Assembly (NCBI RefSeq): GCF_014596975.1
Contig: NZ_JACVXD010000010.1
Coordinates: forward strand, 1-64,000
From: Aestuariibaculum marinum
GTDB lineage: Bacteria; Bacteroidota; Bacteroidia; Flavobacteriales; Flavobacteriaceae
Length of the DNA: 64,000 bases
Direction: 5' to 3'
Below the pieces are notes generated by a model. The model was not told where the DNA came from and ran no database searches. It was given only the letters and a program-made list of their open reading frames with translations. Below are positions 1 to 9,052 of this stretch, one piece after another. Each line of letters begins with the position of its first letter. Within the stretch, counting starts at the first letter, position 1. The position numbers and the translations under genes were made by a program.

Positions 1-162
1 AAACTATATGACAACTCAAATGACTAACTGTATGAGATCCTCTTCGCTGATATTCTGACATATCATAAAGATATAATTTTTATATCACTAAAGTGCTGCA
101 ATGAAATTGCAGGGTTTTAGACCCTAATTTGAAACCAATAAATCACAAATAACGATAAAAAT

Positions 163-192
163 AAAAAGGCGTTCCATTCAGAACGCCTTTTT
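163..192. terminator. Bidirectional intrinsic terminator downstream of btuB
   Basis: A 12-bp perfect stem (AAAAAGGCGTTC / GAACGCCTTTTT) with a 6-nt loop has A/T tracts on both sides, so it can end transcripts from either strand. On the minus strand it follows btuB. The first 160 bases of the window hold no recognisable gene, only two small adjacent hairpins near 93-124. Confidence 0.85.
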
Positions 193-213
193 CATTTCAA
201 AATATAAGTACCT

Positions 214-2085
214 CTATAAATTGATATTCAATCCTAAATTCACATTTCTTCCTTTAGTAGTATACCCCATAACCTCAATATAATCTTCATTGAATAAGTT
301 GGTTACTCCAACAAAAAGCTTTAATCTGTTCTCTAACAATTTATGGCTGAAGTACAAATCAACCAAAGAAAAAGAATCTAAATCAACATTTTGATAGGTT
401 GAAAAATCGGTATCCATTCTACTGTCCACAAACTGATAGTTCAAAGACGCGTAGGTATTCGCACTGAAATTATATGCTAAACCAGCATTTGCTTTGTGTT
501 TAGGTAAACGTAAACGTGTTCCATCAATCAATTCTGTAAAGGTGTAATTTGCTGTAAACACAACAGCATTGCAAGGCTTCACCTCTGCTTCTACTTCAAA
601 ACCTTGCACTTTAGCATCTGTAGTTGCATTTTCGTAACCTGTTGTATAGATTATGGTATTTTCTTCATCTCTATGGAAATATAAAGCACTTAAACGTACG
701 CCCTTTTCTGTATTAATCTCTAAACCACCTTCCATTGTTAAATTTTCCTCTGGTTCCAAATCTAGGTTGGCTCCATAATATCCGAATAACTGAGATAAGT
801 TAGGGGCAATAAATGAGGTTGCATACGATCCGAAAGCTTTTACATATCCTTCACTTAAAGACATAGTAAAAGACGGATTCAAGTTATAAACGAGATGTGA
901 ACCATACTCACTATGATTGTTTAAACGTGCTCCTGCGTTAATATTTAATCCTAATGGCGACACATAAACGGCATTTAAATAGGGATCGGTATTGGTATAG
1001 CTTTCTTCGTCTGCAAATAAGCTTTTATATTCAGTATAATTTAAACCTGCAATCGTATAAAACATTTCGTTAAACACATATTTATTGAAAGCATCAACTA
1101 CAAAACTCTCTGCTTCATTGGTTGTGGTGTAATCAGAAATACTTTCTCTATCGATTTTAGAGTAAGCTGCATTCACTTGAATACTTCCGTTAGCATAAGT
1201 CAATTTTGGAGAAACTCCTACTCGTGTTTGTTCGCTGTGATATTCATCATCGGTATCTGCTAAAGTATAAGATGGTGCAGGAAATCCGTCGATATCAGTT
1301 TTCAATTTATCATAACTTGCAAATGCCGAAATATCGAAAGCATCACTAAACGTGTACCCTAATTTTACATTTGTATTAAATCTGTTAAACGCGTCTTTCT
1401 CGGGATTATCAGATTTTGCTGCCGATAAACCATCAACAAAACGATTGCCAAAACTGGCTAAATAATTAAATTTATTAGCTGTTCCATTAACCGAAACATG
1501 ATTAGTAAAACTAGAAGGGTTGTAATCTGAATCATCCTGAGATTGATTCGTTCCTATTACCGACATAAAATTCCCCGAAACCGTATTGCTTGAAGCCTTT
1601 TTTGTGGTAATGCTAATTACCGCCGTGGCAGCTGCATTTCCGTATAAAGTACTGGCTGCTCCTTTTATTATTTCAATAGATTCGACGGTGTTTAAATCAA
1701 AAAGACGTAAATCGAACTCATTAGATACCAACGACGGATCATTAACTGCAATACCATCAATCAAAATTAAAACCTGTCTAGTACTACCTCCACGTACATA
1801 GTACCCTAAATTTTGACCTTCAACACTTCTACTTCCGTTAATTTCAATACCACTTTTTGTATTGATTAATTCTGCTATGTTTTTTCCTTGATTGTTTTCA
1901 ATTTCTTGCCTTGAAATCTTTATTACTGTTTTGCCTGAATGTTCACGCTTTAATTCGAAACGCGAATCGGAAATAACAATCTCATCTAATTGCTCAATTG
2001 TTGCTACATCCTTATTTTGTTGGGCAAAACCAACCATAGATATACCTAAACACAGTATACCAAAAACATTTGTTTTTTTGTTCAT
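214..2085 (-). CDS. btuB: TonB-dependent outer-membrane receptor, vitamin B12 (BtuB-type)
   Basis: This 623-aa outer-membrane receptor imports a ligand using TonB/ExbBD energy. Residues 1-21 are a signal peptide ending FAQ. A TonB-box-like stretch (LDEIVIS) lies near residue 35, followed by a plug domain with the typical VRGG, LIDGI and IEIIKG segments at roughly residues 45-160, then a 22-strand-type beta barrel to the end. The length is usual for BtuB, which is shorter than SusC-type receptors. Cobalamin as substrate is inferred from context: a cobalamin riboswitch lies directly upstream on the same strand, and a periplasmic binding protein, permease and ATPase are encoded divergently. The stop codon is TAG. 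A haem or siderophore receptor is the alternative, but the riboswitch makes it unlikely. Confidence 0.93.
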   Translation of the reverse strand: MNKKTNVFGILCLGISMVGFAQQNKDVATIEQLDEIVISDSRFELKREHSGKTVIKISRQEIENNQGKNIAELINTKSGIEINGSRSVEGQNLGYYVRGGSTRQVLILIDGIAVNDPSLVSNEFDLRLFDLNTVESIEIIKGAASTLYGNAAATAVISITTKKASSNTVSGNFMSVIGTNQSQDDSDYNPSSFTNHVSVNGTANKFNYLASFGNRFVDGLSAAKSDNPEKDAFNRFNTNVKLGYTFSDAFDISAFASYDKLKTDIDGFPAPSYTLADTDDEYHSEQTRVGVSPKLTYANGSIQVNAAYSKIDRESISDYTTTNEAESFVVDAFNKYVFNEMFYTIAGLNYTEYKSLFADEESYTNTDPYLNAVYVSPLGLNINAGARLNNHSEYGSHLVYNLNPSFTMSLSEGYVKAFGSYATSFIAPNLSQLFGYYGANLDLEPEENLTMEGGLEINTEKGVRLSALYFHRDEENTIIYTTGYENATTDAKVQGFEVEAEVKPCNAVVFTANYTFTELIDGTRLRLPKHKANAGLAYNFSANTYASLNYQFVDSRMDTDFSTYQNVDLDSFSLVDLYFSHKLLENRLKLFVGVTNLFNEDYIEVMGYTTKGRNVNLGLNINL

Positions 2086-2157
2086 TTTAATAAATAATTA
2101 ATCGAGAACCGCATGGATTTACATACGTAAACTTTTATCCCGAAAGTTTAACTTAAT

Positions 2158-2440
2158 TGTTTTGAAAACTGGCAGGTCTCCTGACTTATTTAATGTTATT
2201 GTACCTTCCCAGCGAATCGCCAGTGGTTTTTTGAAGAAAATAACACCCTCTAAAAAAGAGGTCCTGAAATACATTCAGCATAAACTTACAGTTGCGGGAA
2301 CAGTTCCAGAATGAAGACTTTAGCTTTTATTTTTTCAGACTTTAAATGAATTATTAAAATTCGTTAATCTGAAATCGTAAATCCATAAATCTTTTCACTG
2401 GATTCCCTTTTAATTCGTTGGCGTGAAGCCAACAAAACCA
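2158..2440 (-). promoter_or_regulatory. Cobalamin (B12) riboswitch controlling btuB
   Basis: Read on the minus strand, the leader has the hallmark cobalamin-riboswitch elements in order: a P1-side strand (GGTTTTGTTGGC), AAAAGGGAATCCAGTG, the core GAACTGTTCCCGCAACTGTA, then GCCACTGGC-like and GGGAAGGT segments, and finally AAGTCAGGAGACCTGCC. It ends about 70 nt before the btuB start, so binding of B12 would switch off btuB. At about 283 nt it is longer than usual. The extra length is an insertion between AGTGAAAAG and TTCTGGAAC that folds into its own hairpin (2333-2374). A weak downstream hairpin (AAACTTT/AAAGTTT) is the likely expression platform. It has no U-run, which points to control of translation. 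Confidence 0.93.
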
Positions 2441-2450
2441 AATTTCGATG

Positions 2451-2508
2451 CAAAAGTAAACCTTTTAGTCTAATGTTTAATCCAAAAGATTAATTAATCT
2501 TACTTTTG
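2451..2508. promoter_or_regulatory. Divergent promoters of btuB and btuFCD with a 16-bp palindrome
   Basis: Two Bacteroidota -7 elements of identical sequence (TACTTTTG) face away from each other: 2458-2451 on the minus strand drives the riboswitch leader, and 2501-2508 on the plus strand drives btuF. Neither has a good -33 TTTG at 19 bp. Between them, 2486-2501 is a perfect 16-bp palindrome (AAGATTAATTAATCTT) overlapping the plus-strand promoter, so it may be an operator. The plus-strand start site would fall only a few bases before the btuF ATG, which implies an almost leaderless btuF mRNA. Confidence 0.5.
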
Positions 2509-2517
2509 ACACAAATT

Positions 2518-3672
2518 ATGCTGATAGTGAAAAAAACGACTTTCTTATTACTAATCCTCTTCACCTTTTTAGCTTGTAAAAAAAAGGAAGAATCTATTAA
2601 AATTTCTGAGCAAACCCATACCGAAATTTCACTAAGCTACGCTAAAGGATTTTCGATTAGCGCTGCTAATGCCTATAAAATATTAACCATATCGAATCCT
2701 TGGCCTAATTCAGATAAAGTTTACAAATATGCTTTAGTTGAAGACAGCATACTTCCAAAAATCACTTTAAATAGAGATGAATTCGACGGTATCATAAGCC
2801 TTCCAATACATAAAATAGTGGTTACTAGTACAACGCATCTACCCGGATTAGAACTTTTACAAGTTGAAAACACTTTGGTTGGATTCCCTGGAACCGATTT
2901 CATTTCATCAAAAAAAATAAGAACACTTGTAGATTCTGGGAACATTAGAGAACTTGGAAAAAATGAAGGCATAAATACCGAAGTTTTGTTAGCCACTCAA
3001 CCCGACGTGGTTATTGGTTTTGGTATTAATGGCAAAAACAAATCCTTGGAAACTATTAAAAAATCAGGAATTCCTGTTATTTTTAATGGCGACTGGGTGG
3101 AAAGTTCTCCTTTAGCTAAAGCCGAATGGATAAAGTTTTTCGGAGTTTTATTCAACAAAGAACAACAAACGGATTCTATTTTTAAACGTATTGAAACCGA
3201 TTATTTAGAAGCCAAAAAACTAGCTAAAAACACACAAAACAAACCGACTATTTTAAGTGGCGCCATGCATAAAGATATTTGGTATTTACCAAACGGATCA
3301 AGCACCGAAGCCCAGCTTCTCGAAGATGCTCATGCCAATTACTTGTGGAGTAATTCTAAAGGTTCGGGAAGTTTATCCCTTAATTTTGAATCCGTATTTA
3401 CAAGAGCCAAAGATGCCGATATCTGGTTGAGCCCTTCTAATTACACGAGTCTGGAAAGTCTTAAAAACGGAAATCCGCATCATGCGACATTTAAGGCTTT
3501 CCAAACTAAAAACATTTACTCCTTCACAAATACTACTGGAGCAACTGGAGGTGTTTTGTATTTTGAATTAGGCATGACCAGACCAGACCTGGTTTTAAAA
3601 GACCTGATTAAAATTTGTCACCCGGAACTCCTGAAAAATTATGATCTTTACTTTTTTAAACGCTTAGAATAA
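2518..3672 (+). CDS. btuF: Periplasmic cobalamin-binding lipoprotein (BtuF-type, helical backbone metal receptor)
   Basis: This is the 384-aa substrate-binding subunit of an ABC importer. An in-frame TTG lies at 2506, but the ATG at 2518 (MLIVKKTTFLLL) is preferred because it gives a clean lipoprotein signal with lipobox LACK. The family fold is visible: an N-terminal lobe around VVTSTTHLPGLELLQVENTLVG, the LLATQPDVVIGFG segment typical of TroA/BtuF-like proteins, a long connecting helix and a C-terminal lobe ending LGMTRPDLVLKDLI. The next gene starts on the base after its stop codon, so the two are translationally coupled. The ligand is inferred from the linked B12 riboswitch and btuB; iron-siderophore binding proteins share this fold. 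Confidence 0.88.
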   Translation: MLIVKKTTFLLLILFTFLACKKKEESIKISEQTHTEISLSYAKGFSISAANAYKILTISNPWPNSDKVYKYALVEDSILPKITLNRDEFDGIISLPIHKIVVTSTTHLPGLELLQVENTLVGFPGTDFISSKKIRTLVDSGNIRELGKNEGINTEVLLATQPDVVIGFGINGKNKSLETIKKSGIPVIFNGDWVESSPLAKAEWIKFFGVLFNKEQQTDSIFKRIETDYLEAKKLAKNTQNKPTILSGAMHKDIWYLPNGSSTEAQLLEDAHANYLWSNSKGSGSLSLNFESVFTRAKDADIWLSPSNYTSLESLKNGNPHHATFKAFQTKNIYSFTNTTGATGGVLYFELGMTRPDLVLKDLIKICHPELLKNYDLYFFKRLE

Positions 3673-4704
3673 TTGACGCCCATAAAAACATATAACGTTC
3701 CTTTTTTAGTGCTTGCAATTTTGTTGGTATTATGCTTTTTCATCAATATAAGTTTGGGCTCTATTTACATTCCAATAAAAGATGTTTTTAATAGTTTAAT
3801 AGGTACTGAAACATCACAGGAATCCTGGCATTATATTATTACTAATTACCGTCTACCAAAAGCAGTTACCGCTATTTTAGTTGGGTCAGGTTTAGGTATT
3901 TCAGGTCTTTTAATGCAAACCCTATTCAGGAATCCATTGGCCGGCCCCTTTGTTTTAGGTATCAGTTCTGGGGCAAGTTTAGGCGTTGCAACCATTATTC
4001 TAGGATCTGGGTTGTTCGGAACCGCGTTTGCTGCCTTTTTAATGTCTAAATGGAGCATTGTTATTGCGGCCAGTTTAGGAAGTTTTTTATTACTTTTTGC
4101 CGTTTTAATTACCTCTCTAAAAGTTAGAGATACCATGGCGATTTTAATTATCGGGCTCATGTTTGCCAGCATTACGTCTTCCGTAGTGAGTGTTCTTTCT
4201 TATTTTGGTTCAGCAGAACAATTACAACAATATATCTTCTGGGGATTTGGAAGTTTAGGTAATTTATCGTGGCATGAACTTTTAATATTTTCTATCATTT
4301 ACAGCTTCGGACTGTTAATTAGTATCGGATCCATAAAATCATTAAACACCCTACTATTAGGTGAAAATTACGCCAAGAGCTTAGGATTAAATATTAAACG
4401 AAGTCGCTTTGCCATCATTATTTCTACCAGTTTATTAGCAGGAACCATCACTGCATTTGCCGGCCCCATCGCCTTTATTGGTTTAGCTATTCCGCATTTA
4501 ACAAGACAGATTTTCAACACTTCAAATCACAAGATATTATTACCAGCTGTATTTCTATTCGGATCAATTATCATGCTCGTTTGCGATAGTATTTCACAGG
4601 TACCAAATAGTGATTTAACTTTACCTATCAATGCGATAACGGCGTTAATAGGCGCTCCGGTGATTATCTGGTTATTGGTTAGAAAACGTAAAATGATATT
4701 TTAA
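3673..4704 (+). CDS. btuC: FecCD-family permease of the B12 ABC importer
   Basis: This 343-aa inner-membrane permease has about ten hydrophobic helices and belongs to the FecCD/BtuC family. Family motifs include LPKAVTAILVGSGLGISGLLMQTLFRNPLAGP near residues 57-90 and FAGPIAFIGLAIPHLTRQ near 265-285, the latter including the part that contacts the ATPase. The start is a TTG immediately after the btuF stop codon, with no better ATG nearby, consistent with translational coupling. It forms the membrane channel for the binding protein upstream and the ATPase 14 bp downstream. Siderophore permeases are indistinguishable by motif; context favours cobalamin. Confidence 0.9.
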   Translation: MTPIKTYNVPFLVLAILLVLCFFINISLGSIYIPIKDVFNSLIGTETSQESWHYIITNYRLPKAVTAILVGSGLGISGLLMQTLFRNPLAGPFVLGISSGASLGVATIILGSGLFGTAFAAFLMSKWSIVIAASLGSFLLLFAVLITSLKVRDTMAILIIGLMFASITSSVVSVLSYFGSAEQLQQYIFWGFGSLGNLSWHELLIFSIIYSFGLLISIGSIKSLNTLLLGENYAKSLGLNIKRSRFAIIISTSLLAGTITAFAGPIAFIGLAIPHLTRQIFNTSNHKILLPAVFLFGSIIMLVCDSISQVPNSDLTLPINAITALIGAPVIIWLLVRKRKMIF

Positions 4705-4718
4705 ATAGAATAATTTCA

Positions 4719-5513
4719 GTGGAACACAACGAACATCATATCATTTTAAAAACCGAAAATTTAAGCATTGGTTACACCTCTAAAAAGGAACAAACCATTA
4801 TTGCCTCTAACATCAATATTGAATTGCGCAACGGAGAATTAATTGGGTTAGTTGGTGCTAATGGTATTGGTAAATCAACCTTACTTCGCACACTTACCAA
4901 AGTGCAAAACCCGATTGCAGGCCAGGTGCTCATCAACAACAAGTTCTTAGAAAAACAAAGCGCCATTGATTTAGCTAAAATTTTAAGCTTGGTATTAACA
5001 GAAAAACTCATTTCTAAAAACTTATCGGTTTTCGAACTAGTGGCCTTAGGTCGACAACCGTACACCAATTGGGTGGGAAATTTAACATCCGAAGATGTAG
5101 CCATTGTTAATCAAGCTTTAGAGCAAACACATATTGAAGATATCAAACACAAAAAATGTTTCGAGTTAAGCGATGGTCAGTTGCAAAAAGTGATGATTGC
5201 ACGTGCCTTATCTCAAGATACCGATTTGATTATTCTGGACGAACCAACAACGCATTTGGATATGTATCACAAAGCATATATTTTAAAATTGCTTAAAAAA
5301 CTAGCCAAGGAAACGGGGAAAACCATTTTGTTCTCATCACACGAAATTGACCTGGCCATTCAATTGTGTGATAGCATGATTGTCATGACTAAAGACCATA
5401 TTGAAATGGATCAACCCTGTAACCTGATAAGAAGCGGTGCATTCGAGAAATTATTCCCAAAAGACCTTATTACTTTTGATGAAAACACAGGAAGTTTCAG
5501 AATTAAAAAATAG
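4719..5513 (+). CDS. btuD: ATP-binding protein of the B12 ABC importer
   Basis: This 264-aa cytoplasmic ATPase carries Walker A (GANGIGKST) near residue 45, a signature-like SDGQLQKVMIARAL segment near 150, Walker B (LIILDEPTTHLD) near 172 and an H-loop histidine in FSSHEIDLA. The signature is degenerate (LSDGQ instead of LSGGQ), which is common in FepC/BtuD relatives. It starts with GTG and ends with TAG. It is the last gene of btuFCD; about 115 bp without an obvious terminator separate it from the next gene. Confidence 0.9.
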   Translation: MEHNEHHIILKTENLSIGYTSKKEQTIIASNINIELRNGELIGLVGANGIGKSTLLRTLTKVQNPIAGQVLINNKFLEKQSAIDLAKILSLVLTEKLISKNLSVFELVALGRQPYTNWVGNLTSEDVAIVNQALEQTHIEDIKHKKCFELSDGQLQKVMIARALSQDTDLIILDEPTTHLDMYHKAYILKLLKKLAKETGKTILFSSHEIDLAIQLCDSMIVMTKDHIEMDQPCNLIRSGAFEKLFPKDLITFDENTGSFRIKK

Positions 5514-5629
5514 CATAACTTTCTTTTCACCAGTATTTTAACTAAATTTATAACAAGACTTCCTCATAATCAATCAGTATCTGCACCTACCATTTAGGTA
5601 AACTACAACAACCCTAACCGATTGATATT

Positions 5630-7354
5630 ATGAAAACTAAACTAGCTATTCTGTTTACAGCCGTTATACTGTATGCAACTATTTCACATAAAATAAACCA
5701 CGAAGAGGCATTTGACTATAGTCGTAAAATTGGTACTAATTCTATTAGTTGTACATCAACCGCTTTTCTATTAGACAATATAGATTCAACCAAACAAATT
5801 GCGCCGCTTTTTGAAAACTTGGGGAATCATAGCTATAAGGTGAGTACAACAAATGAATTGGCACAACGATTTTTCAATCAGGGTATTCGCTTAACCTATG
5901 CCTTTAACCATGCAGAAGCACATCGTTCCTTTATGGAAGCGTCAAGATTAGACCCTAATTGTGCCATGGCATATTGGGGACAAGCCTATACTTTAGGTCC
6001 AAATATTAATGATCCGCAACCCGATGATGAACGCAAAAACAAATACAACGAAGCAATTGCCCAAGCTCTAAACCAATCTAAAAATTCTACACCTAAAGAA
6101 CAAGCACTCATAAAAGCCTTAACACATCGTTATTCCACAGATTTAACGAAAGAAGTTAGTGAACTGAATATGGCGTACATGAAAGCCATGGAAAAAGTGG
6201 TTGCTCAATTTCCTGACGACAGTGATATACAAACCCTCTATGCTGCTTCTATTATGAATACAGTGCCTTGGAACTATTGGGACAAAAAAGGAAACCCTTC
6301 CCCAAATATCACTGAAGCAAAAGCAGCATTGGAAAAAGCTATAAAATTAGATCCGGATAATCCAGGCGCTCATCACTATTATATTCATATGGTGGAACTA
6401 CCAAAACCGGACATGGCAGTACACAGTGCAGAAAAACTCGCTTCGTTAATGCCCGCTGCCGGACATATAGTACATATGCCTTCCCATATTTACATAAGAG
6501 TTGGCCGTTATAAAGATGCCGTTGAAGCCAACCAAAAAGCCATTCTTGCTGACGAAGATTATATTTCACAATGCTTTTCGCAAGGCATGTATCCGTTAGG
6601 CTATTATCCCCATAACATTCATTTTTTATGGTCTGCTTCCAGTTTATTGGGTAACAGTCAACTCGCTATTGAAGCTGCAAAAAAAACGGCCGAAAAAGTA
6701 CCGGTTGGCGAAATGAAAGACCTTCACTTTTTGCAAAATTTCGCTGCTACACCACTATTGGCTTACACCCGATTTGGGAAATGGAACGACATTTTAACCT
6801 ATCCCAAACCCAATGATGATATTAAACATCTAAAACTTATTTGGCACTACACCAGAGGCATTGCATTTACCCGAAAAAATAATTTAAAGGAGGCCAAAGA
6901 AGAATTAGAAGCTATTGATGTTTTAGCAAACGACCCGGACATGGAAAACAATATTGCAACCGGTTTCGATAGCGGCACCACCTTAGCAAAACTGGCTTAT
7001 GAAATTGTTTCGGGTGAAATCGCAGCAAACACCAAAGATTACAACACCGCTATTACCCATTTTGAGAAAGCTGTCGCAATTGAAGACAATCTCATTTACA
7101 ACGAACCTTCCGCGTGGCATATTCCGCCAAGACAAAATTTAGGAGATATATTAATGAAAGCCAAACGTTATTCTGAAGCCGAAAAAATCTACAAAGAAGA
7201 CTTGGTAAACTTAAGACAAAACGGTTGGTCGTTAATGGGGTTATACAATAGCCTGCTTGCCCAAGGTAAAACCAAAGACGCTAAAAAAATAAAAAACGAA
7301 TTTAATAAAGCCTGGCAAGACAGTGATATAGCCATAACAACATCGGTGCTGTAA
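5630..7354 (+). CDS. Exported tetratricopeptide-repeat protein
   Basis: This is a 574-aa protein with an N-terminal hydrophobic export segment (residues 5-20). TPR units follow: one at about 80-115 (the FNHAEAHRSFMEASRLDPNCAMAYWGQAY region), others near 225-260 (ALEKAIKLDPDNPGAHHYY), 290-320 (GRYKDAVEANQKAILADEDY) and 470-535. Proteins of this length and layout are common in Bacteroidota and have no established role. TPRs mediate protein-protein contacts. The gene stands alone between the B12 cluster and rmuC, so context gives no clue to its function. Confidence 0.8.
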   Translation: MKTKLAILFTAVILYATISHKINHEEAFDYSRKIGTNSISCTSTAFLLDNIDSTKQIAPLFENLGNHSYKVSTTNELAQRFFNQGIRLTYAFNHAEAHRSFMEASRLDPNCAMAYWGQAYTLGPNINDPQPDDERKNKYNEAIAQALNQSKNSTPKEQALIKALTHRYSTDLTKEVSELNMAYMKAMEKVVAQFPDDSDIQTLYAASIMNTVPWNYWDKKGNPSPNITEAKAALEKAIKLDPDNPGAHHYYIHMVELPKPDMAVHSAEKLASLMPAAGHIVHMPSHIYIRVGRYKDAVEANQKAILADEDYISQCFSQGMYPLGYYPHNIHFLWSASSLLGNSQLAIEAAKKTAEKVPVGEMKDLHFLQNFAATPLLAYTRFGKWNDILTYPKPNDDIKHLKLIWHYTRGIAFTRKNNLKEAKEELEAIDVLANDPDMENNIATGFDSGTTLAKLAYEIVSGEIAANTKDYNTAITHFEKAVAIEDNLIYNEPSAWHIPPRQNLGDILMKAKRYSEAEKIYKEDLVNLRQNGWSLMGLYNSLLAQGKTKDAKKIKNEFNKAWQDSDIAITTSVL

Positions 7355-7422
7355 ATAACTTTTAAAAATTCAACAGGATATACGTTTGTAAAAAATTTAT
7401 CTTTGAATAAATTCTTTTTTTC

Positions 7423-8802
7423 ATGAACGACAACCTTATTCTTATTTTTGCCATAATCCTTTCGGCGGGTATCGGTGCCTATATAGGTATGCTTATCAAT
7501 AAATTAAAAGGAAAAAGTGAGTTGAGCACTTTAGCCGAACGCAACAATACTTTACAACAGCAATTAGGTGATATTAAGCAGGCCGCGCAACAGGATCTCG
7601 ATAAACAAACCGAAATGTTCAACAAACAGATTATTGACTTCAAAGAAACGATTTCTAAAATTGAACATGAACGCGAAGATATTCGTCGCGAAAAAGAATT
7701 TTTGAATTCTGAATTAGCCATCAAAAACACCGAATTCGAAAATTTAAAACTTAAAAATGAAGAACAAAAAAGTGAAGTAGAAAAGCTTCAGGAAAAATTC
7801 AGTAAAGAGTTTGAAAACTTAGCGAATAAGATTTTAGACGAAAAATCCGAGAAATTCACCCTTCAGAATAAAGAAAACCTAAAACATATTTTAAACCCCT
7901 TACAGGAAAAAATACAAGGCTTCGAGAAAAAAGTTGAAGACTCTCAAAAAGAAAGCATCAGTATGCATTCAGCTTTAAAAGAGCAATTATTAGGCTTGAA
8001 AGACCTGAATCAGCAAATGACTAAAGAAGCCACTAACCTAACCCGTGCTTTAAAAGGTGACAGTAAAATGCAGGGGAACTGGGGCGAATTAGTACTGGAA
8101 CGTGTACTTGAAAAATCGGGTTTAGAAAAAGATCGCGAATATTTTGTTCAGCAAAACTTTACTTTAGATTCTGGTGCTCGTGTGTTACCGGATGTGGTTT
8201 TACACCTGCCGGATAATAAAAAAATGATTATTGACAGTAAGGTGTCTTTAGTCGATTACGAACGCTTTGTAAATGCAGAAGATGAAGACAAAGCACAGTT
8301 TTTAAAAGCACATGTCAACTCCATTAAGAAACATGTCGATCAACTATCAGACAAAAACTATCAGGATTTATACGATATCGAATCGCCAGACTTTGTATTA
8401 ATGTTTATCCCTATTGAACCTGCTTTTGCAGTGGTGGTTAATGAAGATAATAGCATCTACAATAAAGCGTTTGAAAAGAATATTGTTATAGTAACGCCAT
8501 CTACCCTTTTGGCGACGCTTAGAACCATAGACACCATGTGGAACAACGAAAAGCAACAACAAAATGCGATTGAAATTGCCACGCAAGCTGGGCGCCTTTA
8601 TGATTCATTCGTCAACCTTACCGACGAACTTATTAAAGTTGGAAACCAAATTGGAACCGTTCAAAAATCGTATGAAGGTGCTATGAAAAAACTAACAGGA
8701 AAAGGCAATTTGGTTTCTCGCGTCGAAAAACTTAAAATTTTAGGTGCTAAGGCTAGCAAACACCAAAATGAAAAACTCCTAAAACGAGCCGAAGAAGAAT
8801 AA
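7423..8802 (+). CDS. rmuC: DNA recombination protein RmuC homolog
   Basis: This 459-aa protein has the three-part RmuC layout. An N-terminal membrane anchor lies at residues 4-25. A long charged coiled coil runs from about 35 to 200 and is rich in E, K and Q heptads. The conserved RmuC nuclease-like domain spans about 210-440 and includes GNWGELVLERVLEKSGL, LPDVVLHLPDNKKMIIDSKVSLVDYERF and FVLMFIPIEPAFA. RmuC limits inversions at short inverted repeats in E. coli; its domain is related to restriction-enzyme-like nucleases. The gene is followed by its own terminator. Confidence 0.93.
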   Translation: MNDNLILIFAIILSAGIGAYIGMLINKLKGKSELSTLAERNNTLQQQLGDIKQAAQQDLDKQTEMFNKQIIDFKETISKIEHEREDIRREKEFLNSELAIKNTEFENLKLKNEEQKSEVEKLQEKFSKEFENLANKILDEKSEKFTLQNKENLKHILNPLQEKIQGFEKKVEDSQKESISMHSALKEQLLGLKDLNQQMTKEATNLTRALKGDSKMQGNWGELVLERVLEKSGLEKDREYFVQQNFTLDSGARVLPDVVLHLPDNKKMIIDSKVSLVDYERFVNAEDEDKAQFLKAHVNSIKKHVDQLSDKNYQDLYDIESPDFVLMFIPIEPAFAVVVNEDNSIYNKAFEKNIVIVTPSTLLATLRTIDTMWNNEKQQQNAIEIATQAGRLYDSFVNLTDELIKVGNQIGTVQKSYEGAMKKLTGKGNLVSRVEKLKILGAKASKHQNEKLLKRAEEE

Positions 8803-8834
8803 GCTTATTCATCAAAAATGAATTAAAACCATTC

Positions 8835-8862
8835 AAACACCTGTATTCCACAGGTGTTTTTT
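8835..8862 (+). terminator. Intrinsic terminator after rmuC
   Basis: A 10-bp perfect stem (AAACACCTGT / ACAGGTGTTT) with a 5-nt loop is followed by a T-run, 30 bases after the rmuC stop codon. The 190 bases from here to the next gene hold no other recognisable feature. Confidence 0.85.
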
Positions 8863-9052
8863 GTTTACATTATTTTCAAGCAGCCCTTGATATAATTGAG
8901 AAAATTATTCAAAATAAGTAGAATATTTCAGAACTCACGAAAAATATTTTTAGGTTAAGAATAACTCAAATAGATATGTTTATATTAGTTTTAAATAAGA
9001 AATTAAAGGCCTTAAAACCAACTCCTATAAATTAATTAATAAGTCATTACAC

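Noticed and set aside
1-160. Possible small RNA or gene remnant at the left edge
   Set aside because: Two small hairpins (near 93-109 and 110-124) are visible but there is no promoter, open frame or recognised motif.
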